This document shows, piece after piece, positions 15,963 to 24,094 of a DNA stretch of 64,000 bases. Each line of letters begins with the position of its first letter. Within the stretch, counting starts at the first letter, position 1. The position numbers and the translations under genes are program-made. The notes beneath the pieces were generated by a model, which was not told the origin of the DNA, searched no databases, and was given only the letters and a program-made list of their open reading frames with translations. The DNA lies in contig NZ_JAQZAO010000002.1 in assembly GCF_028737315.1 (NCBI RefSeq), positions 558,001 through 622,000 on the forward strand, written 5' to 3'. Origin of the DNA: Actinomycetospora lemnae. Its GTDB lineage: Bacteria; Actinomycetota; Actinomycetes; Mycobacteriales; Pseudonocardiaceae.

Positions 15963-16988
15963 GTGCGTGATGCGTTCGGCACGACCTTCGACGTGGACGG
16001 CGTCTACCTCAACACCCCGTCCATCGGGCTGCCGCCGCAGCCGGTGGTCGCCGCGGTGACCGAGGCGGTCACGGCCTGGGGGCGGGCGGAGACCTCGGCG
16101 CCGCAGTTCGACGCGCCGGTCGCGACGGCACGGGCGGCGTTCGCGCAGCTCGTGGGCGTGCCGGCGTCGTCGGTGGTGCTGGGCACCGCGGTCTCGGGGC
16201 TGCTCGGGCTCGTCGCCGCGTCGCTGCCGCCGGGCGCCCGGGTGCTCACCGCCGACCGCGAGTTCACCAGCGTCACGTTCCCGTTCGTCTCGGCAGGCCA
16301 CGAGGTGGTCGAGCTGCCCCTCGACGAGCTGCCCGAGCGCACCCGGGCGGCCGACGTCGTCGCGGTCAGCGTCGTGGCGTCGGCCGACGGGGCGGTGGTG
16401 GACCTCGACGCCCTGCGCGCCGAGGTCGGCCCCGACACGCTCGTCGTCCTCGACGCGACGCAGTCGCTGGGCTGGCTGCCCGCCGACCTCTCGTGGGCCG
16501 ACGTCGTCGTCGCCGGCGGGTACAAGTGGCTGCTCTCGCCCCGCGGCGCGGCGTGGATGGCGCTCTCGGACCGCCTCGCCGAGCGGATCGCACCCGTCCA
16601 GTCCGGCTGGTACGCGGGCGGCTGGGACGCGATCTACGGGCTGCCGCTGCGCCTGCACCCCGACGCCCGCCGCTTCGACCTCTCCCCCGTCTGGCTCGCC
16701 CAGGTCGGCGCGGCCGTGGCCCTGCCGTGGATCGCCTCGCTCGACGCCGAGGCCGTGCGCGACCACTCCGTCGGCCTGGCCAACCGCGTCCGGGTGGGCC
16801 TCGACCTGCCACCCGCCGAGTCGGCGATCGTGTCGGTGCGCCACCCCGACGCCCCCGACCGGCTCGGTCGCGCGGGCGTGCGCTGCGCGGTGCGTGGCGG
16901 GGCGGCCCGGCTCGGGTTCCACCTGCACAACACCGAGGACGACGCCGACGAGGTGGTGGCGGCGGTCCGGGGTCGGTCGCGGGACTAG
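15963..16988 (+). CDS. Aminotransferase class V / cysteine desulfurase-like PLP enzyme
   Basis: 341 residues of fold type I. Lys188 in AGGYKWLL is the expected Schiff-base lysine, preceded by VVLDATQSLGW, the Asp that pairs with the PLP ring nitrogen. The protein is shorter than true cysteine desulfurases (about 400 residues) and has no catalytic Cys loop near the C-terminus, so it is more like the small class V enzymes of unknown substrate found across actinobacteria. The start is a leaderless GTG. The last 4 coding bases overlap the end of the convergent MFS gene. Confidence 0.83.
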   Translation: MRDAFGTTFDVDGVYLNTPSIGLPPQPVVAAVTEAVTAWGRAETSAPQFDAPVATARAAFAQLVGVPASSVVLGTAVSGLLGLVAASLPPGARVLTADREFTSVTFPFVSAGHEVVELPLDELPERTRAADVVAVSVVASADGAVVDLDALRAEVGPDTLVVLDATQSLGWLPADLSWADVVVAGGYKWLLSPRGAAWMALSDRLAERIAPVQSGWYAGGWDAIYGLPLRLHPDARRFDLSPVWLAQVGAAVALPWIASLDAEAVRDHSVGLANRVRVGLDLPPAESAIVSVRHPDAPDRLGRAGVRCAVRGGAARLGFHLHNTEDDADEVVAAVRGRSRD

Positions 16989-18469
16989 TCGCGGGGGTAC
17001 TGCTGCGGCGCGGTGATGCCGCAGTGCGGGCAGTCCTCGGTGCGGAAGCGGGTGGGGGGCGGCTCGGCGGTGCGCCCGGGACGCAGCAGCACCGCCGAGA
17101 GCACGGCGCCGGCGACGAGCAGCCCCGCGGCGATCGCCATGGCGTTCGCGAAGCCCTCCGCGAAGGCGGGCGGGTCGGTGTAGTCCTGGCCCGAGATGCC
17201 GGCCACGGCGGGGATCAGCGCGACGGCGAGCAGGCCCGCCGCGCGGGCGATGGCGTTGTTGACCCCCGACGCGATGCCGACGTGGCGGTCGTCGGCGGCG
17301 TCGAGGACGGTCGCGGTGAGCGGGGCGACGGTGCCCGCGAGCCCCAGCCCGAAGAGCACCACGGCGGGCAGGACGTCGGTCAGGTACGACGTGTCGGGCC
17401 CGATGCCGCGCAGCCACAGCATGCCGGCGGCCGCGAGCAGGAGCCCGATCGTCATCGGCCAGCGCGGGCCGATCCGCTGGGCGAGACGACCGGACCGCGC
17501 CGAGAGCGCGAGCATGATCACGGTGATCGGCAGCGTCGCCGTCCCGGCCGCGAGCGGGCTGAACCCGGCCACGACCTGCAGCTGGAGCACCACGAGCAGG
17601 AAGTTCACGCCCAGCGCCCCGTAGACGAGCAGCGTGATGATGTTCGTGCCGGTGAAGCGCGGGTTGGCGAAGAGCTCGCCGGGCACGAGCGGCGCCCGCG
17701 ACCGGCGCTCGACCAGCACGAACCCGATCAGCGCGACCACCCCGAGGACGCCGCCGACGATCGCCGACACCGGGGAACCGCCCTCTCCTGCGGCCGTCAG
17801 CGCCCAGGTCAGGGCGCCGAGACCCGCGACCGCGAGGACGGTGCCGGGGACGTCGAGGTGCGGGACGGCCTGCGGGTCGCGCGACTCGGGGACGTGGCGC
17901 AGCGCGACCGCCACGACGACCGCGGCCAGCGGCAGGTTGATGAGGAACACCGCGCGCCAGGTCCACTCGACGAGCCAGCCGCCGAGGAACGGGCCGACCG
18001 CCCCCGCCACGCCGCCCAGGCCCGACCACGCCCCGATCGCCGCCGCGCGGTCCTCGCCGTGGAACGACGCCGAGATCAGCGCGAGGCTGCCCGGGGTCAG
18101 CAGCGCACCGCCGACGCCCTGCAGCGCGCGCCCCGCGACGAGGAACTCGATCGACGGCGCGAGCCCGCACAGCGCCGAGGCCACCGCGAACCACACGACC
18201 CCGATGACGAAGATCTTGCGGCGGCCGAACCGGTCGCCCAGCGAGCCGCCCAGCAGGATGAGGCCGGCGAGCGTGAGCGTGTAGCCGTTCACCGTCCACT
18301 GCAGCGCCGCGAAGCTCGCGTCGAACTCGGACCCGATGCGCTCCAGGGCGATGTTGACCACCGTCGAGTCGAGCATCGCGAGCCCGGACCCGAGCACCGT
18401 CGTCAGCAGGATCCACCGGCCCCGGGCGGTGCCCATGCGGACGTCGGTCGGCCCCACGGTCTCCGTCAC
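16985..18469 (-). CDS. DHA2-family MFS drug/solute exporter with CxxC tail
   Basis: 494 residues with 14 predicted helices, typical of the EmrB/QacA (DHA2) branch. Visible motifs include GGSLGDRFGRRK (motif A) and ALQGVGGALLTPGSLALI (motif C region). It would export hydrophobic compounds with the proton gradient. After helix 14 there is a hydrophilic tail ending TEDCPHCGITAPQQ, a CxxC knuckle that is not a regular part of this family and might bind zinc or sense redox state. The GTG start at 18467-18469 has CATGCT six bases upstream. Confidence 0.87.
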   Translation of the reverse strand: MTETVGPTDVRMGTARGRWILLTTVLGSGLAMLDSTVVNIALERIGSEFDASFAALQWTVNGYTLTLAGLILLGGSLGDRFGRRKIFVIGVVWFAVASALCGLAPSIEFLVAGRALQGVGGALLTPGSLALISASFHGEDRAAAIGAWSGLGGVAGAVGPFLGGWLVEWTWRAVFLINLPLAAVVVAVALRHVPESRDPQAVPHLDVPGTVLAVAGLGALTWALTAAGEGGSPVSAIVGGVLGVVALIGFVLVERRSRAPLVPGELFANPRFTGTNIITLLVYGALGVNFLLVVLQLQVVAGFSPLAAGTATLPITVIMLALSARSGRLAQRIGPRWPMTIGLLLAAAGMLWLRGIGPDTSYLTDVLPAVVLFGLGLAGTVAPLTATVLDAADDRHVGIASGVNNAIARAAGLLAVALIPAVAGISGQDYTDPPAFAEGFANAMAIAAGLLVAGAVLSAVLLRPGRTAEPPPTRFRTEDCPHCGITAPQQYPRD

Positions 18470-18576
18470 GCCGCCAGCATGACCGCCTCACCGGGAGGTG
18501 ACGAGGTCCGGGGGCGGTGACAGGGCGAGGAGGCGGACCCGTGATCGTCGGCGGTCGCCGCTACCGTGCACCCATC

Positions 18577-19311
18577 GTGACGACCGGCCCCGCGACCGCC
18601 CTCGAGCTGCCCTTCGACGGTCTCGACCAGCTCAGCCTCGGGCAGACCCAGGCCACCCTGGTGATCCTCGGTGGTCTCGTCGCCCTGCTCGTCGTCGGCG
18701 TGCACGGCTCGTGGCGGCTGGCGCGCAACGTCGTGACGATCGCGCACGAGGGCGGGCACGCCCTGGTCGCCATCTGCTCGGGGCGGACCCTGACCAAGAT
18801 CCTGCTGCACTCCGACACGTCCGGCGTGACCGTGTCGCGGGGGCGGCGCGACGGCCCCGGCATGGTCGCGACGGCCGCCGCCGGCTACGCGACGCCGCCG
18901 CTGCTCGGGGTCGGCGCGGCGGCGCTCGTGGCCGCCGACGAGATCGCCGCGATGCTCGTGATCGCCGTGATCCTGCTGCTCGCGACCCTGATCCTCATCC
19001 GCAACGCCTACGGCGTGTTCTCGGTGGTGCTCACCGGCGCGGTGTTCGTCGTCGTCGCGGCCTACGGCTCGGCGAACGTGCAGTACGGGTTCGCGTGCTT
19101 CGTGACGTGGTTCCTCATCGTCGGCGGCCTGCGCACGGTGCTCGAGGTGCAGCGCAAGCGCTCCCGGCGCCGCGCGCCCGACTCCGACGCCGACCAGCTC
19201 GAGCGCCTCACCGGCGTCCCGGCCGGTATCTGGGTGGCCCTGTTCCTGCTGGTCGGGGTGTTCTCGCTGCTCGGGGCCGGTCGCCTGCTCGTGGTGTGGC
19301 CGCCGCTGTAG
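18577..19311 (+). CDS. M50-like membrane metalloprotease homologue
   Basis: 244 residues with about six membrane helices. His57-Glu-Gly-Gly-His61 in the first helix region is an HExxH zinc motif of the site-2 protease type, and a later polar position in helix 3-4 may supply the third ligand. The family (M50B-like, DUF in many databases) is common in actinobacteria; no substrate is known and the classical NxxPxPxxDG motif is not seen, so activity is uncertain. I place the start at the GTG at 18577, because TACCGT lies 9 bases before it; an upstream in-frame start at 18517 would put non-conserved sequence in front. Confidence 0.72.
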   Translation: MTTGPATALELPFDGLDQLSLGQTQATLVILGGLVALLVVGVHGSWRLARNVVTIAHEGGHALVAICSGRTLTKILLHSDTSGVTVSRGRRDGPGMVATAAAGYATPPLLGVGAAALVAADEIAAMLVIAVILLLATLILIRNAYGVFSVVLTGAVFVVVAAYGSANVQYGFACFVTWFLIVGGLRTVLEVQRKRSRRRAPDSDADQLERLTGVPAGIWVALFLLVGVFSLLGAGRLLVVWPPL

Positions 19312-19316
19312 ACCCG

Positions 19317-20135
19317 CTACCCGACCTGCTCTCTGCCCTGCAGCACGCAGTCGCCGCACATCCCGCCGCCGGGCACGCGGTAGTACAGGCAGCACGTGGT
19401 GCGGCGGAACCCGAGGCCGCTGGGGTGGCCGGGGTCGGCCACGAAGCCCCCGAGCCCGGCGAACGGCTCCTGGGCGAGCACCCCGCGGGCCAGGGCGAGC
19501 GCCGCGGCGTGGCGGTCGGGGCGCGCCCCGCCCAGGACCCGCACGGCCCCGCCGAGCGCCCCCGCCGCGTTGCCCCACAGCACCCGCGCCGACACCGACG
19601 CCCGCGCCCGGATGCCCGCGACGAGCGGGGCGACGTGCTCCTCGGCGAGGGCGCGCGCGAGCAGTGCCGCCGCTGCGGGGTCGTCGGGCGGGCCGAGCTC
19701 GACGCCGGTGAGCCGCTCGGGGTCGACCCACAGCGGCACCGGCCCGCCCGGCCACGGACGGGCGTGGAGCACGGTCGCCGGCGAGAGGTCGGGCAGCACG
19801 CCGGCCGCGGCCGTCGCGAGCAGCACCGACACCGACCGCGACGCCAGCGACTGCGCCAGCAGCGACGCCGCGACCCGCCGGTCGGCGCCGAGCCCGGCGG
19901 CGACCTGGTCGAGGCGCTCCCCCACCGGGTCGGGCCCCTCGTCGGGCACCGCCAGGAGCTCGGCCAGCGGGCGCCACGAGGGGTCGGCGGACTCCTCGAC
20001 GCGCGTGGAGATCGCGAAGAACCCGTCGACGGCGTCGGCCTCCGCGAGGACCGTCCGGACCCGCTCGGCGTCGGCGTCCGGAGCAGCACGGGAGGCGGTG
20101 ACGTTGCCCTGTCCGCCGGTCGTCTCCCTGTCCAC
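19317..20135 (-). CDS. FhuF-like (2Fe-2S) ferric-iron reductase
   Basis: 272 residues. The C-terminus has CCLYYRVPGGGMCGDC, matching the CC-x10-CxxC cluster-binding signature of FhuF-type siderophore-iron reductases. These cytoplasmic proteins reduce ferric iron from imported siderophores. The N-terminal 200 residues are poorly conserved but have the expected length. No siderophore uptake genes are adjacent, so it probably works with remote transporters. The start is a GTG (20133-20135); its -10 may be CAGCAT 8 bases upstream. It is divergent from a small leaderless gene. Confidence 0.83.
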   Translation of the reverse strand: MDRETTGGQGNVTASRAAPDADAERVRTVLAEADAVDGFFAISTRVEESADPSWRPLAELLAVPDEGPDPVGERLDQVAAGLGADRRVAASLLAQSLASRSVSVLLATAAAGVLPDLSPATVLHARPWPGGPVPLWVDPERLTGVELGPPDDPAAAALLARALAEEHVAPLVAGIRARASVSARVLWGNAAGALGGAVRVLGGARPDRHAAALALARGVLAQEPFAGLGGFVADPGHPSGLGFRRTTCCLYYRVPGGGMCGDCVLQGREQVG

Positions 20136-20155
20136 GAACGCCCATGCTGGCGGAC

Positions 20156-20392
20156 ATGACCGCCGCGAGCACGCGCGGCCGCGCGCCCCGCCCGGCGCGC
20201 TTCACGTTCTGGGTGGACCGGGCGGGCACGCTCGGCCCGGTCCTGCTGCGCTACGACCTGCGCGGCAGCGGCACGCGCCGGGGCGCCCGGCTCGGCGTCC
20301 TGACCACGCACCGCGTGTGCCCGGTGACGCTGCGCCACTGCCGACCCGCATCGGTGAGGTCGCTCCTCGGTCGTTCGGTCCCGTTCCGTTAG
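20156..20392 (+). CDS. Small basic protein of unknown function
   Basis: 78 residues, rich in Arg and Thr, no membrane helix, no family recognised. Evidence that it is real: the third codon positions are almost all G or C for the first 60 codons, as in neighbouring genes, and CATGCT ends exactly 7 bases before the ATG, matching the leaderless pattern here. The last 15 codons are more AT-rich. Its TAG stop (20390-20392) forms the first half of the -10 box of the next gene. It could also be a chance open frame in the divergent interval. Confidence 0.45.
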   Translation: MTAASTRGRAPRPARFTFWVDRAGTLGPVLLRYDLRGSGTRRGARLGVLTTHRVCPVTLRHCRPASVRSLLGRSVPFR

Positions 20393-20395
20393 GTT
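20390..20395 (+). promoter_or_regulatory. -10 box (TAGGTT) of leaderless membrane-protein gene
   Basis: TAGGTT ends exactly 7 bases before the ATG at 20403. The TAG is also the stop codon of the small gene before it. Confidence 0.65.
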
Positions 20396-20402
20396 CGTCG
20401 CC

Positions 20403-21905
20403 ATGCTCGACTCGGGCGCCCGCATCGCCGCCGCCTTGCTCCCCGTCGGGATCCCCGTCCTCGTGGGGCTCGTGGTGGCCGTGCTCCGCCGTCGGACGAT
20501 CCCCGCGGTGGCGACACCGGCCATCGCCGGGCTCGCGGTGCAGCTCGTCGTCACGCTGATCTCGACGTTCCTCGTGGCCGAGACCTCGCTGCACGTCTTC
20601 GGGCTGTCCGACCAGACCCTCCTGCCGGTCGCCAGCGCCCTCGGGCTCGTGCTGATCCTGCTGCAGGTCGTGTCCTGGACGCTGCTGCTCATCGCGCTCT
20701 TCCGCCGCCTGCCGCCGGCGCCCGAGGACCGCACCCCGACCGGCCGCCACGCCCTGCTCGACGACCGCGGCGACCAGGTGGTCGCCGACGCCGGCACGGT
20801 CCTGCTGCCGGTCGGCGCCGCTGCGGGGGCCGCCGGTGCCGGGGTGGGTCTCGGTGCGGCGGCGACCACGACCCCCGGCGCCCCGCCCGACCTCGCGCCG
20901 CCGACCGGTCCCCTGCCCACGTCCGGCGCCGGCCGGCCCGGCGCCCCGACGGGTGGGCCCGGCACCTCCGCGGGTGGGCCCGGCAGCTCGCCCCTGCCGT
21001 CGATCTCGCGGCCGGGACCCGTCGGCCCGCCGCCCGGTCGCGGCCCGGCCGGTCCGCCACCCTTCGCCGCGCCCGTCCCGACCGTCGGCCCGCGCGACGA
21101 GGAGCCGGTGCCCGAGGACAGGCCCGAGGACGCGGGCGACGAGCTGCCCGAGGGCCCCAACGAGATTGACGTCGCTGCTGAGACCGACGTCGCCGCCGAG
21201 GCCGACGGCACCGGACCCGCGGGGTCGACCGACGAGACCCGCGACCCCGACGAGGGGGCCGAGGACGACGACCCCGCGACCACCGAGTACCCGGGCTACC
21301 TCGAGGGCGTGGCGGGCGCCCCGGTCGCGCCTGATGCTTCGGTTTCCGGAGCATCCGCCGTCAGGGACCCCGACCCGGACCCCGACGCGGAGCCCGCGGA
21401 CGACGAGGACGACCTCGCCGGCGAGACGGGCTCGATCGCGGCGACCTCGTCGGTGCCCGGAGCATCTGCCGTCGGCGACGCCGGCTCGGACACCTCGACG
21501 CCGGCGAACGCTTCGGTTCCCGAAGCCTCGGCAGCGGATGATGGCGACACCGAGACCGTGGTCGTCGGCGAGGATGTCGATGAGGAGCCGGCGGCGGACG
21601 CCGACGACATCGACGGTGCCGACGACATCCACGGTGCCGACGAGCTCGATGAGACCGACGCGGCCGACGAGCTCGACGAGCCGGCCACGACCGCCACGAC
21701 CGCCACGACCGCCACGACCGCCACGACCGGCACGACCGGCACCGGCTCCGGCGCGGGGCCGGGCAACGGCGCGCCGGCGCCGACCGGGTCGGGCGCGGCG
21801 GCCGGGACCGGCTCCGGAGCCCCGGCCGGCCACCCATGGTTCGACCCCGACGGCGAGGCCGCCGCCCAGCGCGCCGCGCAGGCGGGCACGGGCGACGGTC
21901 GCTGA
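20403..21905 (+). CDS. Membrane protein with long acidic, repeat-bearing tail
   Basis: 500 residues. Three membrane helices fill residues 1-100 (ending LLLIALFRRL). The remaining 400 residues are disordered: first Pro/Gly/Ala-rich, then strongly acidic (Asp/Glu/Ala/Thr), then a Thr/Ala tract encoded by a 9-base tandem repeat. The acidic part has three degenerate copies of an xSVxxASAx peptide, two of which coincide with DNA hairpins and locally AT-richer codons. No family is recognised; the architecture suggests a membrane anchor with an extended cytoplasmic or surface arm. The start is a leaderless ATG. Confidence 0.75.
   Translation: MLDSGARIAAALLPVGIPVLVGLVVAVLRRRTIPAVATPAIAGLAVQLVVTLISTFLVAETSLHVFGLSDQTLLPVASALGLVLILLQVVSWTLLLIALFRRLPPAPEDRTPTGRHALLDDRGDQVVADAGTVLLPVGAAAGAAGAGVGLGAAATTTPGAPPDLAPPTGPLPTSGAGRPGAPTGGPGTSAGGPGSSPLPSISRPGPVGPPPGRGPAGPPPFAAPVPTVGPRDEEPVPEDRPEDAGDELPEGPNEIDVAAETDVAAEADGTGPAGSTDETRDPDEGAEDDDPATTEYPGYLEGVAGAPVAPDASVSGASAVRDPDPDPDAEPADDEDDLAGETGSIAATSSVPGASAVGDAGSDTSTPANASVPEASAADDGDTETVVVGEDVDEEPAADADDIDGADDIHGADELDETDAADELDEPATTATTATTATTATTGTTGTGSGAGPGNGAPAPTGSGAAAGTGSGAPAGHPWFDPDGEAAAQRAAQAGTGDGR
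21333..21355. repeat. Small hairpin element inside the acidic-tail gene, copy 1
   Basis: GATGCTTCGG-TTT-CCGGAGCATC: 10-base arms with one mismatch around TTT. Codons here use T and A at third positions, unlike the rest of the gene. A decayed second copy without its left arm occurs near 21453-21466. Confidence 0.55.
21510..21526. repeat. Small hairpin element inside the acidic-tail gene, copy 3
   Basis: GCTTCGG-TTC-CCGAAGC: perfect 7-base arms around TTC, sharing the CTTCGGTT core with copy 1 and encoding the same peptide type (ASVPEASA). Confidence 0.55.
21685..21738. repeat. 9-base tandem repeat CCACGACCG (five exact copies plus a variant)
   Basis: Five exact copies of CCACGACCG (21685-21729) and one GCACGACCG variant encode a Thr/Ala tract. 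The unit is in frame, so slippage would change tail length without breaking the gene. Confidence 0.85.
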
Positions 21906-21920
21906 CGGTCAGTCGGCGCG

Positions 21921-22430
21921 TCAGGCGTCGAGCGACAGGCCGACCGGCGCGCCGGACTCGAGGTCGAGCAGCGCCCGCTTGCGCTCGACGCCGCCGCCGT
22001 AGCCGGTGAGCGAGCCGCTCGCCCCGACGACGCGGTGGCAGGGCACGACGATGCTGACCGGGTTGCGGCCGTTGGCGAGGCCCACGGCGCGGACGGCCGT
22101 CGACTGCCCGATCGTCGCGGCGAGCTCGCCGTAGGTCACGGTCGCGCCGTACGGGATCTCCCGCAGCGCCGCCCACACCCGCTGCTGGAACGGGGTGCCG
22201 TGCACGTGCAGGTCGAGGTCGAAGGCGGTGAGCTCGCCGGCGAAGTACGCGGCGAGCTGCTCGCGGGCGGCGGGCAGCCCGTCGTCGTCGCCGTCGCCGA
22301 GGGCGTCGGCGGCGGGCCCGTGCCGGTGCTCGGTCATGAAGAGGCCGGAGAGCACGCCGTCGTCCGCGCGCAGGGTGAGCGGGCCGAGGGGGCTCTCCAC
22401 CACCGTGTGCGTGACCGTCACGCCGACCAT
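21921..22430 (-). CDS. ogt: Methylated-DNA--[protein]-cysteine S-methyltransferase
   Basis: 169 residues, usual length for the Ogt class. The active-site motif VVPCHRVVG has the acceptor Cys131, and the upstream VWAALREIPYGATVTYGELA is the DNA-binding helix-turn-helix. It removes alkyl groups from O6-alkylguanine in a suicide reaction. The ATG at 22428-22430 lies 8 bases after the stop of the upstream membrane-protein gene, so they are probably one operon, headed by the CsoR-like palindrome at 23047. Confidence 0.93.
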   Translation of the reverse strand: MVGVTVTHTVVESPLGPLTLRADDGVLSGLFMTEHRHGPAADALGDGDDDGLPAAREQLAAYFAGELTAFDLDLHVHGTPFQQRVWAALREIPYGATVTYGELAATIGQSTAVRAVGLANGRNPVSIVVPCHRVVGASGSLTGYGGGVERKRALLDLESGAPVGLSLDA

Positions 22431-22438
22431 GGAACCAC

Positions 22439-23023
22439 TCACACCAGGAACGCCAGGACCAGCACCGCCAGGCCGGCGGGCACGTCGAGCGCGACGCAGG
22501 CCTCGGCGAGCGCCGGCGGGACCTCGTCGCGGTGGCGCCGCAGGTGCCACAGGTCCCACGCCCCGTGCGCCATGAGCGTCAGCGCGGCGAGCGCGAGACC
22601 GGGGCCGGGCGGGAGCACCAGCGCCAGGAGGGCCACCAGGCCGTAGCCCACGAACCCCGCCGTCTGCCGCGCGAGCGCCGGGCGGGCGACGCCGAGCACG
22701 ACCCCGACGACCACCAGCGCGCTGCCCGCCACCGCGTTCACGAGCAGCGGCGAGACGTCGAGCACCTTGGACGCCACCACCAGCGCGGTGGCCACCGCCA
22801 CCCACCACCACGCCATCGCCGGGCGCGCGAAGGCCGCGGCGGCGACGTAGCAGGACGCGGCGATGACGACGATCAGGGAGAGGTCAGCGGCACCGTTGGG
22901 ACCGGTCAGGAGGCTCGCGCCGGCCGCGAGCAGGCCCGCGGCGATCGGCCAGCGCCGCGCGAGCGCCCGGAGCAGGGACCGGCGGACGTGGGTGGTGCCG
23001 GGTGCGGTGTCGTGGGTCGTCAT
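22439..23023 (-). CDS. Integral membrane protein of unknown function, operon with ogt
   Basis: 194 residues: a short basic arm followed by five or six hydrophobic helices. A polar His/Trp/Arg-rich loop (AHGAWDLWHLRRHRDEVPP, near residue 155) between the last two helices is the only distinctive patch. No family recognised. The start ATG (23021-23023) has CATGCT 8 bases before it, and a perfect palindrome covers the -35 region, so it is probably regulated. Confidence 0.7.
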   Translation of the reverse strand: MTTHDTAPGTTHVRRSLLRALARRWPIAAGLLAAGASLLTGPNGAADLSLIVVIAASCYVAAAAFARPAMAWWWVAVATALVVASKVLDVSPLLVNAVAGSALVVVGVVLGVARPALARQTAGFVGYGLVALLALVLPPGPGLALAALTLMAHGAWDLWHLRRHRDEVPPALAEACVALDVPAGLAVLVLAFLV

Positions 23024-23046
23024 GGCCGAGGAGCATGGCCGGGCAC

Positions 23047-23067
23047 CGATACCCCTCGGGGGTATCG
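23047..23067. promoter_or_regulatory. Perfect 9-base-arm palindrome, CsoR-type operator candidate
   Basis: CGATACCCC-TCG-GGGGTATCG. The ATACCCC/GGGGTAT arms resemble G/C-tract operators bound by CsoR-family repressors. Placed 24-44 bases upstream of the membrane-protein/ogt operon start and about 68 bases upstream of the divergent GlxA gene, it could control either. Confidence 0.65.
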
Positions 23068-23121
23068 ACGAGGTCGTGTCCGGAATCCTGCGGAAGGGGT
23101 CCGACGGGACACACTCGGCGC

Positions 23122-23127
23122 TAGGCT
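23122..23127 (+). promoter_or_regulatory. -10 box (TAGGCT) of leaderless GlxA-type gene
   Basis: TAGGCT ends exactly 7 bases before the GTG at 23135; identical hexamer and spacing to the marR-type and DUF2630 genes. Confidence 0.65.
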
Positions 23128-23134
23128 CCCGGCC

Positions 23135-24094
23135 GTGGGCGCGACGGTCATCGTGGGCTACGAGGACGCCGAGCTGCTCGACGTCGCCTGCGTGAGCTCC
23201 ACGTTCTCGACGGCCAACGACCTCGGCGCCGACCCGCCCTACGCCGTCACGCTCCTGACCCCCGGCGGGCACGCGATCACCTGCCGGCCCGGCCTGCGCC
23301 TGGAGGCGCACGGGGCGCTCGAGCAGTACACGGGCCCGGTGGACACGCTCGTCGTGGTCGGCGGCCTCGGCAGCCCCCGGGCGGCGGCCGACCCGGTGCT
23401 CCTCGCCCACGTCCGGCGCCTCGCGCGCGACGCCCGGCGGGTCGCGTCGGTGTGCACCGGGGCGAGCATCCTGGCCGCGGCCGGCCTGCTCGACGGGCGC
23501 CGGGCCACGACGCACTGGTGGTTCGCCCCCGAGCTCGCCCGCGCGCACCCCGCGGTCCACGTCGACCCCGACCCGATCTTCGTGCGGGACGGGAAGATCG
23601 CCACCTCGGCCGGTGTCACCAGCGCGCTGGACCTCGCCCTGTCCTTCGTCCACGAGGACCACGGGCCGGCCCTGGCCCGCCAGGTCGCCCGGGCGCTCGT
23701 CACCTACCTGCAACGTCCCGGCACCCAGGCCCAGATGAGCGTGCACGTCGCCGCCCCGGTCCCCGCCGACGACGTCGTGCGCGGGGTGGTCGACCACGTC
23801 GCCGGGCACCTCGACGGCGACCTCGGCGCCGCCGCGCTCGCCGCCCGCGCGGGCGTCAGCGAGCGGCACCTCACGCGCCTGTTCCGCGCCCACCTCGGGC
23901 GCACGCCCGCCGAGCACGTCCGCCGCGCGCGCACCGAGGCCGCCGCCCACCTCGCGACCACCACGGAAGTCCCGCTCGCGCGCGTGGCCGCACGCTGCGG
24001 CTTCCGCTCCACCGAGACGATGCGGACGGCGTTCCTCGAGGTCTACGGACGCACGCCCTCGGAGCACCGCCGGGCCTTCGTCACGGCCGTCTGA
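23135..24094 (+). CDS. GlxA-family transcriptional regulator (DJ-1/PfpI + AraC HTH)
   Basis: 319 residues. Residues 1-180 form a class I glutamine amidotransferase-like (DJ-1/PfpI) sensor domain with SVCTGASILAAAGLL, where the Cys sits at the nucleophile elbow. Residues about 215-315 form an AraC-type double helix-turn-helix (AARAGVSERHLTRLFRAHLGRTP and ARVAARCGFRSTETMRTAF). Such regulators often activate genes for amino-acid, glycine-betaine or carnitine use; the target is unknown. The 3' end overlaps the convergent CDF gene by 14 bases. Confidence 0.9.
   Translation: MGATVIVGYEDAELLDVACVSSTFSTANDLGADPPYAVTLLTPGGHAITCRPGLRLEAHGALEQYTGPVDTLVVVGGLGSPRAAADPVLLAHVRRLARDARRVASVCTGASILAAAGLLDGRRATTHWWFAPELARAHPAVHVDPDPIFVRDGKIATSAGVTSALDLALSFVHEDHGPALARQVARALVTYLQRPGTQAQMSVHVAAPVPADDVVRGVVDHVAGHLDGDLGAAALAARAGVSERHLTRLFRAHLGRTPAEHVRRARTEAAAHLATTTEVPLARVAARCGFRSTETMRTAFLEVYGRTPSEHRRAFVTAV

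Noticed and set aside
15963..16988. Aminotransferase class V protein as IscS/SufS cysteine desulfurase
   Set aside because: It is about 60 residues shorter, has no active-site Cys loop near the C-terminus and no Fe-S assembly genes nearby.
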